Positions 50,979 through 60,010 of a stretch of 64,000 bases of DNA are shown here, piece by piece. Location: NCBI RefSeq assembly GCF_001548055.1, contig NZ_AP014724.1:1922001-1986000 (forward strand). The letters run 5' to 3'. How positions within the stretch are numbered: the first letter of the stretch is position 1; each line of letters begins with the position of its first letter. The translations under genes and the position numbers were made by a program. The DNA comes from Sulfurospirillum cavolei. GTDB taxonomy: Bacteria; Campylobacterota; Campylobacteria; Campylobacterales; Sulfurospirillaceae. A model generated the notes under the pieces. The model ran no database searches and was not told the origin of the DNA. It worked only from the letters and a program-made list of their open reading frames with translations.

Positions 50979-51385
50979 TTAATACAATCCGCCCATATTT
51001 TATGAGAGGGAAGTGCTTCTTTGGGGATTTCACTAAATCCGAGCGTTTCAAAGAATCCCTTTTGATAGGTTAGCGTAAAGACTTTTTTCACTCCTAAAAA
51101 TTCGCCTTCTGTTAATAAATTTTCAATAATACCCCGACCGATACCTTTTCCCCGATACCCTTCTTTAACGATAAGACTGCGAATTTCCGCTAGATCGGGC
51201 GCATGAAAATGAAGTGCCCCGAAACCGATGATTTCATCGTCTTCTTTGGCTAAAATGTACGAACGTATATTGGTCGACATCTCATCCGCACTGCGAAAGA
51301 GGATAATGCCTTTTTCGACTTCTAAGCGCACGACCTCTTGCATCAAAGCAATATCGCTGAGCTTTGCTTTTGTGTAACGTATCAT
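50927..51385 (-). CDS. argO: ArgO-type N-acetylglutamate synthase (short GNAT)
   Basis: The 152-residue GNAT protein has the acetyl-CoA loop VKEGYRGKGIGRGIIENLL and a cysteine-containing end (IWADCIKCKHFPICDEIA) that recalls the short ArgO enzymes described in Campylobacter. It would start arginine synthesis in the absence of a classical ArgA. The function is inferred from this similarity. Confidence 0.72.
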   Translation of the reverse strand: MIRYTKAKLSDIALMQEVVRLEVEKGIILFRSADEMSTNIRSYILAKEDDEIIGFGALHFHAPDLAEIRSLIVKEGYRGKGIGRGIIENLLTEGEFLGVKKVFTLTYQKGFFETLGFSEIPKEALPSHKIWADCIKCKHFPICDEIALIKHI

Positions 51386-51984
51386 AATTGTGCTCCGAAA
51401 ACCACGTTAAAAATCTGTGCCAAGAGTTGTTCAATCCCTTTCTTTCGACTGCTAGAGACCAATAAAGCATCCGGATAGTGTTTTTTGATCACGCTGATTT
51501 CGCTTTGCGTAAGCTTATCGGCTTTCGTAAAAATGCGTAAAATCGTTTGATCGGGACGAACGACGTCGTGCAAATAGTCGTGTACGGCTTTGTCGTTTTC
51601 CAAAAAAGGGTGTCTTGCATCTACGAGATGAAGAAACAATCGAATCGAAACGCGTTTTTTTAAGTATTCCGTCAGATTTTTTTGCCACTCGTCTTTCATG
51701 CTGTGCGATACCCTCGCATAACCGAAACCGGGTAAATCGACCCATTGAAGCGTAAAAGCCGTTTCGTCCTGCGTCAACGTGACGTGAAAAAAGTTAATCA
51801 GCCTTGTTTTTCCGGGGGTGGAAGAACTTTTGGCCAAATCTTTTCGATTGCTAAGCGCATTAATTAAAGAGCTTTTACCGACATTACTACGTCCGATAAA
51901 CGCCACTTCGCTAATGCCCTCGGGCGTGCTTTCATCCAGTTTGGAAGCCGACTTTACAAAGCGGGCTTCTTTGACGTGGATCAC
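51382..51984 (-). CDS. engB: Ribosome biogenesis GTPase YsxC/EngB
   Basis: The 200-residue GTPase shows G1 GRSNVGKSS, TPGKTR, G3 DLPGFGYA and G4 TKADK. It assists assembly of the large ribosomal subunit. It overlaps both neighbours by 4 bases, part of a long minus-strand operon. Confidence 0.93.
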   Translation of the reverse strand: MIHVKEARFVKSASKLDESTPEGISEVAFIGRSNVGKSSLINALSNRKDLAKSSSTPGKTRLINFFHVTLTQDETAFTLQWVDLPGFGYARVSHSMKDEWQKNLTEYLKKRVSIRLFLHLVDARHPFLENDKAVHDYLHDVVRPDQTILRIFTKADKLTQSEISVIKKHYPDALLVSSSRKKGIEQLLAQIFNVVFGAQL

Positions 51985-52445
51985 TGTTTTTTATCCTCGA
52001 CCTTAAAGATAAACTTCACAGGAGCACTTCCTTTTCCGTCCACTTCGTAATGACCGCTGATCTGATCGACGCGAATCAATTCGCCGTAGACTTTTTTATC
52101 GGTATCGATTTCATGTAAGAACGCCTTTTTTTCTAATGTGTAAAGGCTTTTATTAGGATCGTACGTCATCTTGTCGGCTTCACCGTAATAGTGCTTTTCT
52201 TTCATCATCATATTGCCCTTCGCGTCGCCCGTAGCAACATAAAGGATCGGCTGCTTTTTCTCGTCGAAATGGATCGTAATCTTTTTCGCCGTGAGCTTAT
52301 CGCCCTCTTTAATGACGGTTACGTTTCCTTCAAAAATACTGATTCGTTTGGCTTCGTCCGCAAAAAATTTATCGGCGGTCACCTGTACTTCTGCGGCAAC
52401 AAGCATCGAACAAACACATGTTGCGAGGATGATCAAAAATTTCAT
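51981..52445 (-). CDS. lptA: LptA, periplasmic LPS transport bridge protein
   Basis: The 154-residue protein has a signal peptide (MKFLIILATCVCSMLVAAEV) and an OstA-like beta domain (EGNVTVIKEGDKLTAKKITIHF). It carries lipopolysaccharide across the periplasm. It lies between lptC and engB. Confidence 0.85.
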   Translation of the reverse strand: MKFLIILATCVCSMLVAAEVQVTADKFFADEAKRISIFEGNVTVIKEGDKLTAKKITIHFDEKKQPILYVATGDAKGNMMMKEKHYYGEADKMTYDPNKSLYTLEKKAFLHEIDTDKKVYGELIRVDQISGHYEVDGKGSAPVKFIFKVEDKKQ

Positions 52446-52981
52446 TTGCCTTTTCTCTCCACTTGTTGAATCACGGAATGAATACTGTTTGCAGCAATTG
52501 TGCCCTCTTTCATCTGATAAACAAATGAAAGACCGTTCGTACGGCTTCGTTCTTGAGAAAAAATAAAGGGTTTTTCACTGCGTAAAACTTCCGTATTTAG
52601 ATCGTAAAAAATATCTTCACCTTCTAGTGCAACGCCGTCGCTACGAACGTAATGCGAATTGCTCATACAGTGAATCACTTTATCGCGAACCAAAGCTTTA
52701 TCGGTCGTTAAAACGCCTCTAAGTCCTTTGTCGGTTCGATGTTCGGCCGTGACGGTTTGAAGCTCGTCAAAATCTTTAAAACGCATAACGCGCGTCGAAT
52801 TCACGATACTTTCGATACCGTTATCCTTAATCTGATAATTTTGAGCATGAATCAGTTCGATTTCGGGAATCTGATTGCCGTTGAGATCAACGATGCGTAA
52901 GGTGTAAGGCTCTTTGATAATTAAAAAAACGCTCATGCCTAAAAAGAGGAGTGCTCCGTAGACGAATAATCTTACAACCAA
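52442..52981 (-). CDS. lptC: LptC-like LPS export protein
   Basis: The 179-residue protein has one N-terminal membrane helix and a beta-jellyroll region (GVLTTDKALVRDKVIHCMSNSHYV). It follows kdsC (overlap 10 bases) and precedes lptA, the usual order. Sequence is divergent, so context carries much of the call. Confidence 0.75.
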   Translation of the reverse strand: MVVRLFVYGALLFLGMSVFLIIKEPYTLRIVDLNGNQIPEIELIHAQNYQIKDNGIESIVNSTRVMRFKDFDELQTVTAEHRTDKGLRGVLTTDKALVRDKVIHCMSNSHYVRSDGVALEGEDIFYDLNTEVLRSEKPFIFSQERSRTNGLSFVYQMKEGTIAANSIHSVIQQVERKGK

Positions 52982-53469
52982 GGGTTTACGAATGCCTCGC
53001 TCAAATTTTCCGATGCTACGACATAATCGATCATCTCACGTACCGCACCGTGACCTCCGTTGCGAGATAAAACGACGCTGACCTCTTGTTTGACCGAAGG
53101 AAGCGCATCGTTGGGCGCAAACGAAAGAGCCACCGAACGCAAGAGTGCTAAGTCGTTAAGATCGTCGCCGATAGCGGCAACATTTTCAAAAGAGAGATTT
53201 TCGGCACGAAGAATCTCTTCTAAAACCGCTTTTTTGTTTTTCACGTTCTGATACAAATAACTGATGCCGAGCTCTTTTGCACGGCGTTCCACGACACGTG
53301 AACCGCGTCCGGTAATAATCGCGCTCTTTTTCCCGAGTTTCATCCATGCGACAATTCCAAATCCGTCTTTGACGTTAAAAACTTTAAATTCTTCCTGATC
53401 GCCGTTACCGTACATAATTCCGCCGTCCGTCAAACAACCGTCGACGTCAAACACTAAAAGTTCAATCAC
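52972..53469 (-). CDS. kdsC: KdsC, 3-deoxy-manno-octulosonate-8-phosphate phosphatase
   Basis: The 165-residue HAD phosphatase has the motif LLVFDVDGCLTDGG and a C-terminal AIGDDLNDLALL. It releases phosphate from KDO-8-P for the LPS core. It overlaps hisB by 4 bases. Confidence 0.9.
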   Translation of the reverse strand: MIELLVFDVDGCLTDGGIMYGNGDQEEFKVFNVKDGFGIVAWMKLGKKSAIITGRGSRVVERRAKELGISYLYQNVKNKKAVLEEILRAENLSFENVAAIGDDLNDLALLRSVALSFAPNDALPSVKQEVSVVLSRNGGHGAVREMIDYVVASENLSEAFVNPWL

Positions 53470-54041
53470 AAAACGCCCTTTGTACTTGGAATACCCGCAC
53501 GTTCGTTTTTAACCAAAGCGCGTCTCAGAGCGACCGCAAATGCTTTAAACGCCGCTTCCAAAAGATGGTGCTTGTTTCTGCCGCGTCGTGCGATAATGTG
53601 CGCACTCAAAGCGGCATTTTGCACAACGGCTCTAAAAAATTCTTCGGCTAGTTCGACGTCGAAATCACCGACTTTTCCTTCCGCTTCTATTTCGTAAACC
53701 AAATAAGCGCGATTGCTCAAGTCCAAATCGCATTCAACCGCCGCTTCGTCCATAACGACGACGGCATTGCCGTACCGTTCAACTTTTTCAATCGGATAGA
53801 TCGCGGCTTTAAGTGCTTGCCCTAAAACGATTCCCGTATCCTCGACGCTATGATGAAAATCGATATGCGTATCGCCTTGACATGTAAGGGTTAAATCGAT
53901 TTGAGCATGCTTCGAAAATGCTTCCAACATATGGTCGAAAAAGCCGATACCCGTTGAGATAGAAGATTGTCCGCTTCCTTCTAAATTGAGCTCGACGCGA
54001 ATCTTCGTCTCTTTCGTAATGCGTTCTACGGTTTTTATCAT
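53466..54041 (-). CDS. hisB: Imidazoleglycerol-phosphate dehydratase
   Basis: The 191-residue monofunctional HisB has the paired metal motifs DFHHSVEDTGIVLGQAL and RRGRNKHHLLEAAFKAF, plus FFDHMLEAFSKH. It acts in histidine synthesis. It is inserted between LPS genes and rlpA without other his genes nearby. Confidence 0.94.
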   Translation of the reverse strand: MIKTVERITKETKIRVELNLEGSGQSSISTGIGFFDHMLEAFSKHAQIDLTLTCQGDTHIDFHHSVEDTGIVLGQALKAAIYPIEKVERYGNAVVVMDEAAVECDLDLSNRAYLVYEIEAEGKVGDFDVELAEEFFRAVVQNAALSAHIIARRGRNKHHLLEAAFKAFAVALRRALVKNERAGIPSTKGVL

Positions 54042-54042
54042 G

Positions 54043-54834
54043 TTATTCCCTTACGATAAATGAGCCTTTAAATTGCCCTTTTGCAATAAAATCGGAGGCT
54101 TCCGCTTCACTCCCGAAACCTTTCAACCAGACGCGATAAATCGGCTGATTTTCAAACGTTCCTTCTTTCACGACCGCATTGTAGCGATTATTAACATTCA
54201 TATTGCTTTGAGCAAACCGTGCGGCACCCTCTTTGCTTCTAAACGCGCCGATTTGAATCAAATAATCGCTCTCTACGACACTTTCTTTAGGTGCACCCGC
54301 CGGTGCAACGACGCCGGCGAAGCCGATGACTTCCAATCCAACAGGCCCCGTACCGTTGGCAACGAGTTCCAACCTCGAAGCCGCCGTATAGGAAAGATCG
54401 ATGATACGCGTTCCCACAAAAGGCCCTCGATCGTTGACGCGCACGACAATACTTTTATTGTTTTTAAGGTTGGTCACTTTGAGCATCGTGTTCATCGGAA
54501 GGGTTTTATGCGCGGCGGTTAAATCGTACATGTTATACACTTCGCCGTTTGAGGTTTTTTTGCCGTGAAAATCTTTGCCGTACCAGCTTGCCACGCCGCT
54601 GAAATAATCCCCGACGCTGACCATCGTCGGATAGTAGGTTTTCCCGTCGATCGTATAAGGTCGCATCGTGGCACGGTGCATTGCGGGGGAGTTGTTAATG
54701 GAAGCCGCTTCTTCGCTAGAACCGCTTGCTCCTCGGGGCGTATGTACATACGAACTCCGGGAAGAGCATCCCGTGAAACACGAAATGCACGCAAGAATAA
54801 GAAGGCTAAAGGCACTAACGTTTCGGAATAACAA
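54043..54834 (-). CDS. rlpA: RlpA-type septal lytic transglycosylase lipoprotein with SPOR domain
   Basis: The 263-residue protein has a lipoprotein signal ending in CFTGC, a double-psi beta-barrel (GVASWYGKDFHGKKTSNGE...VRVNDRGPFVGTRIIDLS with the catalytic-site residues) and a C-terminal SPOR domain (about 188-263) that binds denuded glycan strands. It overlaps the mltD gene by 20 bases. Confidence 0.9.
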   Translation of the reverse strand: MLFRNVSAFSLLILACISCFTGCSSRSSYVHTPRGASGSSEEAASINNSPAMHRATMRPYTIDGKTYYPTMVSVGDYFSGVASWYGKDFHGKKTSNGEVYNMYDLTAAHKTLPMNTMLKVTNLKNNKSIVVRVNDRGPFVGTRIIDLSYTAASRLELVANGTGPVGLEVIGFAGVVAPAGAPKESVVESDYLIQIGAFRSKEGAARFAQSNMNVNNRYNAVVKEGTFENQPIYRVWLKGFGSEAEASDFIAKGQFKGSFIVRE

Positions 54835-56050
54835 TACTCTCTCCCGCTTTTACCCAAGCTTCTTTTTTATGATTCGCTTTTAAAAGCGTATCGAGGGAAA
54901 TATCGTATTTTTTAGAAATACTCTCCATAGAGTCACCCGCTTTCGCGATGTAAACCGCTTCTTGCATCAAAGACGTAGACGCTTTCGGAGCTCCTAAAGG
55001 AACGATGAGTTCGGTTTTCGGTTTGAGTGCGGCACTTTTTAAGCCGTTGAGTTCGATCAGTTTTTGCGATGCGGTACCGTATTTTTGTGCGATTTTATCT
55101 AACGAATCGCCCTTTTGGGCAACGTAAAGAGCATACTTTTGAGGTTCTTTCGTCGTATCGAAATTTTGCGTAAAGGCAACTTGACGATCTTGCGGAATGT
55201 AAACGTAACTTTCGGTATTCACGGGCGGCGTAAAAGCGTGCTTCAGATGCGGATTGTAAGCTTTAAGCTCGTTCATCGAGATGCTCATACTTTCCGCAAT
55301 ATCTTTAAGCGACGTACCGCCTTTAACGCTCACTTTAACAAACGTAGCGTTGTTGGCGCGATTGAGAAGATACTCCGAACCGTTATCGAGCATCACGTCG
55401 GTACTGTTAGAGATATAGCTCATCATCAAAATTTTACGAATATAAAGTCGGCTCTCTTTGGGTAAATATTTCTTATGCTCGTCCAATAAAACGTTAATAT
55501 CGTCCGTTCCCGCTTTTTCAATGGCTTTGGAAACCGTTCCCTCACCGCAATTGTACGCTAATGCGGCCAGATACCATTTGCCGAACATGGCATGTAAGTT
55601 TTTCAAATAAGCAATAGCGGCTTCGGTCGATTTAACCGGATCGCGCCTGTAATCGACAAAACTATCGTTGGTTAAACGGTAAAGTTTGGCCGTTGCAGGA
55701 ATAAATTGCCAGATACCCGAAGCTCTTGCTGAGGAAGAAGAGTAAGGATTGAAACTCGATTCCGTCATTGCAAGGTATAAAAATTCGGAAGGAACGCTCG
55801 CTTCTTGCATCATTTTTTGCAAAATCGGAATAAATTTATCGCCGTTTTCAAGCGTTTTGAGAAAGTGTTTGGTTTTATACGTCTCGGCATCTTCTTTCAT
55901 GGAGATAAAAATAGAATCTTTTAAAAAAGTGTTGGGAAGATCGAAATTTTTAAGAGCGGTTAGTTGTTGTTGGTAGTCGGTGTTATCGGTGCTTAAGAAA
56001 GCATGCAGGCTCTGAAAGATTAAAAAAAGGGCTACGATAACCTTGTACAT
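54815..56050 (-). CDS. mltD: MltD-like lytic transglycosylase with LysM domains
   Basis: The 411-residue protein has a signal peptide, an SLT catalytic domain (LYLAMTESSFNPYSSSSARA with the glutamate; GIWQFIPATA) and three LysM-like repeats (starting near GGTSLKDIAES, KGDSLDKIAQK and AGDSMESISKK). It cuts peptidoglycan glycan chains. Confidence 0.88.
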   Translation of the reverse strand: MYKVIVALFLIFQSLHAFLSTDNTDYQQQLTALKNFDLPNTFLKDSIFISMKEDAETYKTKHFLKTLENGDKFIPILQKMMQEASVPSEFLYLAMTESSFNPYSSSSARASGIWQFIPATAKLYRLTNDSFVDYRRDPVKSTEAAIAYLKNLHAMFGKWYLAALAYNCGEGTVSKAIEKAGTDDINVLLDEHKKYLPKESRLYIRKILMMSYISNSTDVMLDNGSEYLLNRANNATFVKVSVKGGTSLKDIAESMSISMNELKAYNPHLKHAFTPPVNTESYVYIPQDRQVAFTQNFDTTKEPQKYALYVAQKGDSLDKIAQKYGTASQKLIELNGLKSAALKPKTELIVPLGAPKASTSLMQEAVYIAKAGDSMESISKKYDISLDTLLKANHKKEAWVKAGESIVIPKR

Positions 56051-56088
56051 GCCTCTCCTTTTCGTGTCGTTTTTGCTTGATGTTATCT

Positions 56089-56889
56089 TTAGATTGTATC
56101 AAACTTTATCTTTTCTAAAGCTTTAAAGAGAAAAAGAGCATTTTTTGTGGTTAAATCGTGTATATCCGTAACACTCATCTCTAAAACCTCCGCCATCTTC
56201 TCGGCAACGAATCGCGTGTAAAAAGGCTCGTTTCTCTGCCCTCGAAAAGGCACCGGCGTTAGGTAAGGAGCGTCGGTTTCGATCAAAAGCTTATCTTTTG
56301 GAATTAACGGTAAAACTTCAACAAGGCTCTTGGCATTTTTAAACGTTAAGACGCCGCCGATACCGAAATAAAACCCGTGATCGGCTAAATCGAGCAAATG
56401 TTTGGAGGCATTGTAGCAATGCAAAATACCGCCGATAACACCCGCATCTTCTTCCAATAAAATACGTTTGCTATCGTCGTTTGCGTCGCGTATGTGTACG
56501 ATGAGGGGTTTTTGGAGCTCTTTTGCCAAACGCACGTGACATCGAAAAATCTCTTTTTGTCGCTCTTTTTCCTGTACCATCGCTTCCGCTTCTTCGGGTA
56601 AGCGAAAATAGTCCAATCCGCACTCGCCTATCGCAATGCATTTTTCATCTTCTAAAAAGCGGCGCAAAACGGTTTCGTCGTATTGATCATGATGGTATGG
56701 ATGCACGCCCGCCGCAAAAAAAATATGTTCGTAGCGATGTGCCAGAGTTTGGGCGCGCTCAAGATCATGGAGATCCGCTCCCGGAATAACGATGCCTTTC
56801 ACGCCACCTTTGCTGGCCCGTAAAACGACTTCATCCAAATCGTCCGCAAATTGCGTATCGTCCAAATGGCAATGGGTATCGATGATCAT
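56089..56889 (-). CDS. tatD: TatD family metal-dependent hydrolase
   Basis: The 266-residue protein has DTHCHLDD at the start, GECGLDYFR, and the C-terminal IETDAPYLTPVPFRGQRNEP pattern of TatD DNases. It starts on the base next to the cbrR stop (overlap of 1). Confidence 0.92.
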   Translation of the reverse strand: MIIDTHCHLDDTQFADDLDEVVLRASKGGVKGIVIPGADLHDLERAQTLAHRYEHIFFAAGVHPYHHDQYDETVLRRFLEDEKCIAIGECGLDYFRLPEEAEAMVQEKERQKEIFRCHVRLAKELQKPLIVHIRDANDDSKRILLEEDAGVIGGILHCYNASKHLLDLADHGFYFGIGGVLTFKNAKSLVEVLPLIPKDKLLIETDAPYLTPVPFRGQRNEPFYTRFVAEKMAEVLEMSVTDIHDLTTKNALFLFKALEKIKFDTI

Positions 56890-58142
56890 TAAGCGACTTC
56901 CACGCGATTGCGCCCGTTTTGTTTGGCTTTATAAAGCGCTTGATCGGCTAAATGCACGATCTCTTCGAGGGAACCGACGTCGTTAAACGTCACGCCGATC
57001 GAAACGCTGACATGTAAAGATTTTGTTTCCGGTACGCTGATCGCTAAATGCGATACGACATCGGTAAATTTAACAAAATAGGCTAACGCTTTTTTGGGGT
57101 CGCACTGTTTGAGCACGACGCAAAACTCATCGCCGCCGAAGCGCGAAATAAAAGCATTATCGCAAAAATGGTTTTTCAGCTGTTCGGACAAGGCAACAAT
57201 CACGGCGTCGCCGATGCGGTGCCCTAAAGTATCATTGATTTGTTTGAACTGATCGATGTCGATCAATCCCAGAGCAAAAGGTTCGCTGTGCTCTTTCGCC
57301 TCTTTAAAATAGTGTTGCATCTGCTCAAAGAAAAAACGCCTGTTTGCCAAACCGCTCAGAAAATCGCTTTGCGCCATAGCTTTAATCGTAGCGATATATT
57401 CCAGTGCGTCCAGCGAATTGTCGATACGACATGTAATCTCTTCTTGACTAAAAGGCTTATTGATAAAATCGTTCGCGCCGATTTTTAAAAAATGCGCCGA
57501 AATCAATTCCGCGTTGCTAGCGGTCATCGCAATAATGGACAGTTCGTTTTTCGAATAACGTTTGCGTACCTCTTTCGTTAATTCCACGCCGTCGATAACG
57601 GGCATTAAATAGTCCGTCAAAATCAGTTTAATATCCGGATTGTCTTCTAAAAACGCCAAAGCTTCTTCGCCGTGTGCCGCCACAAGCACTTTAAACATAT
57701 GCCGTTGTAAAAAATCTTTAATTTGTGCACGAGCAACAATCGAATCGTCGACGACAAGCACTTTAACATCGCGATTTTTATGCAGGCGTTCGATCAACGA
57801 AAAAATATAATTCACGTCGTCGATATTGCCTTTATGAACGTAATCGATAACCTCTTTTTTTAAGATTTTTTCGCGCGTCTCGTGATCCATTGAACCGGTC
57901 AGGACGATGGAAGGAATCTTATGGCTTAAAATCATATCGACCACTTCACCCTCCGGTGCATCGGGCAGATTCAAATCCAAAAGAGCCACGAAGTAGTCTT
58001 TTTCTTTTTCAACCAATGCTAACGCTTCTTCGTAGCTATACGCGGCATCGATGTCAAAATCAAGGCTGGATTGCATTTTTTTAACGATCAGTTTTGAGAG
58101 TGCTTTATTGTCTTCGACGATGAGTATTTTTTCACGCGACAT
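56889..58142 (-). CDS. cbrR: CbrR-like response regulator: two receivers plus GGDEF
   Basis: The 417-residue protein has two CheY-like receivers (phosphoaspartates in LLDLNLPD and LTDYLMPV) and a diguanylate cyclase domain with an intact RFGGDEFCVVL. The first receiver lacks the usual KP lysine-proline. No RXXD inhibitory site precedes GGDEF (the place holds HFCD). The layout and the tatD neighbour match CbrR, a bile-resistance regulator in Campylobacter. Confidence 0.85.
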   Translation of the reverse strand: MSREKILIVEDNKALSKLIVKKMQSSLDFDIDAAYSYEEALALVEKEKDYFVALLDLNLPDAPEGEVVDMILSHKIPSIVLTGSMDHETREKILKKEVIDYVHKGNIDDVNYIFSLIERLHKNRDVKVLVVDDSIVARAQIKDFLQRHMFKVLVAAHGEEALAFLEDNPDIKLILTDYLMPVIDGVELTKEVRKRYSKNELSIIAMTASNAELISAHFLKIGANDFINKPFSQEEITCRIDNSLDALEYIATIKAMAQSDFLSGLANRRFFFEQMQHYFKEAKEHSEPFALGLIDIDQFKQINDTLGHRIGDAVIVALSEQLKNHFCDNAFISRFGGDEFCVVLKQCDPKKALAYFVKFTDVVSHLAISVPETKSLHVSVSIGVTFNDVGSLEEIVHLADQALYKAKQNGRNRVEVA

Positions 58143-58224
58143 TCAAAATCCTAATTGAGGGCATTAACGTTCGTTGGATTTTTGATTGTAACATAAAAGC
58201 ATTGGGAGTTTTCTAAAAGAAGGC

Positions 58225-58246
58225 GACGGCGGAAGATTCCGCCGTC
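58225..58246 (-). terminator. Terminator of the lactate permease gene
   Basis: GACGGCGGA and TCCGCCGTC form a perfect 9-bp stem with a 4-base loop, followed on the minus strand by a CT-rich stretch with TTTT. It is 14 bases beyond the lldP stop. Confidence 0.75.
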
Positions 58247-58259
58247 TCAAAAGGCTAAT

Positions 58260-59909
58260 TTACGGAACCATCCATGTTAAAATATACGCTTGCGCCATCG
58301 TCATAATACCCATGACCACGACTAGCACCAAGCTGTGCTTAACCGTAAATCGGAAGAGATCGGACTCTTTTCCGACAATACCGGCAGACGCACATGCGAT
58401 GGAAATCGATTGCGGAGAAATCATCTTGCCGCAGACGCCGCCCGTGGTATTCGCCGCAACCATTAAGGTCTCGTTTAAGCCCAATTGGTGTGCGGTAGAT
58501 TGTTGCAAGCCGCAGAAAAGCGCATTGGAAGAGGTGTCCGACCCGGTAAGGAAAACACCCAACCATCCCAAAATCGGAGAAAAGAACGGGAATAAGAAGC
58601 CCGTATTCGCCAATACCAACGCCATCGTCGTCGACATACCCGAATAGTTCATCACAAACGCAAACCCTAAAACCATACCGATCGACAAGATAGCCCATTT
58701 CAACTCAAAAAGGGTTTCGCCCATCGTTTTTACCGCCGTTTTCATATCGACGCGCAAAATAAACATCGAGATAATTGCGGCAAAGAAAATGGCCGTTCCG
58801 GTTGCCGAAATCGGGTTAAACGTATAAATTACGGGGAATGCCGTCGGTTTAGCGACAATCGGTGCCATTTTAAAGATCGCGTTGCTGATAGAACTAAATT
58901 CAAAGTTGAAAATCGTCCCCGCCATAATCGCACCTTTGGCAAAATAGGCTTTAAACGCGTTGGTCGTCCAAATCGTAACCATAATCGAAAGAATGATAAA
59001 CGGAGACCATGCTTTTAAAACTTCCCCACCCGTATGTGCTTTTTGCGTCTCACGTTCCAATTCGGCGGATACGTGACCTTTTAAGATATTTTTAGGTTTC
59101 CAAAATTTGAGGAAAACGGTCGTAGCAATGATAGAAATGATCGCCGATGTAACGTCCGGTAACTCAGGTCCGATAAAGTTTGACGTCGCGTATTGCGAAA
59201 ACGCAAAACTTCCGCCGGCAACAAGTGCCGCAGGCCACACTTCTTTTACGCCCTTAAAACCGTCCATCATCGCTACGATCCATAACGGAATAATGATCGA
59301 AAGAAACGGCAATTGACGTCCAGCCATCGCGCCGACCAAAAACGGATCGATACCGGTGACTTTACCCGCAACTAAGATGGGAATACCCAAGGCACCAAAC
59401 GCGACAGGAGCGGTATTGGCGATCAAACAAAGACCGGCGGCGTAAAGCGGAGCAAATCCGAGACCGACCAAAATTGCCGCCGTAATCGCGACCGGAGCGC
59501 CAAAACCGGCGGCACCTTCCAAAAAGGCTCCGAAAGAAAAACCGATCAAAATAACTTGAATACGCTGATCTTCCGTAATGGAAATGATAGAGTTACGTAT
59601 AATGCCGAATTGCCCGCTTTTAACCGTTAATTTGTACAAGAAAACGGAAGCGACGATAATCCAAGCAATCGGCCACAATCCGAACAAAAACCCGTATGCG
59701 GCGGATGAAACCACCATACCCGTAGGCATTCCGAAAGCAACAACGGCAACGATCATCGACAATGCCAACGTAATCGTCGCAGCCAAATGCCCTTTCATTC
59801 GAAAAACGGCCAACGCCATAAAGAAAAACACAATCGGAATTAACGCCACGAGTGCCGATAACCCTAAACTTCCACCGATAGGTGCATAAACTTGTTGCCA
59901 AGTTTGCAT
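58260..59909 (-). CDS. lldP: L-lactate permease (LldP/LctP family)
   Basis: The 549-residue protein has about 13 membrane segments and the family landmarks: GFSFGAFLEGAAGFGAPVAI, GVFLTGSDTSSNALFC and a C-terminal MISPQSISIACASAG. It imports lactate or glycolate with protons. It has a strong AAGGAGG site and stands alone between cbrR and recN, an insertion relative to the Campylobacter order. No lactate dehydrogenase genes are adjacent. Confidence 0.9.
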   Translation of the reverse strand: MQTWQQVYAPIGGSLGLSALVALIPIVFFFMALAVFRMKGHLAATITLALSMIVAVVAFGMPTGMVVSSAAYGFLFGLWPIAWIIVASVFLYKLTVKSGQFGIIRNSIISITEDQRIQVILIGFSFGAFLEGAAGFGAPVAITAAILVGLGFAPLYAAGLCLIANTAPVAFGALGIPILVAGKVTGIDPFLVGAMAGRQLPFLSIIIPLWIVAMMDGFKGVKEVWPAALVAGGSFAFSQYATSNFIGPELPDVTSAIISIIATTVFLKFWKPKNILKGHVSAELERETQKAHTGGEVLKAWSPFIILSIMVTIWTTNAFKAYFAKGAIMAGTIFNFEFSSISNAIFKMAPIVAKPTAFPVIYTFNPISATGTAIFFAAIISMFILRVDMKTAVKTMGETLFELKWAILSIGMVLGFAFVMNYSGMSTTMALVLANTGFLFPFFSPILGWLGVFLTGSDTSSNALFCGLQQSTAHQLGLNETLMVAANTTGGVCGKMISPQSISIACASAGIVGKESDLFRFTVKHSLVLVVVMGIMTMAQAYILTWMVP

Positions 59910-60010
59910 ACGTACCTCCTTTTGAATGTAAACTCTACACGCAGAGTAAAAGAACGGTATGATATTCGTATGATTTTAGAAGAATAAAAAAAGAAGCACT
60001 GAAAAAGTTG

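Noticed and set aside
59957-59965. GTATGATAT shared by the lldP upstream region and the hyf inverted repeat (4014-4022)
   Set aside because: A 9-base AT-rich match between two intergenic regions is likely by chance, and the lldP copy lacks the full inverted repeat.
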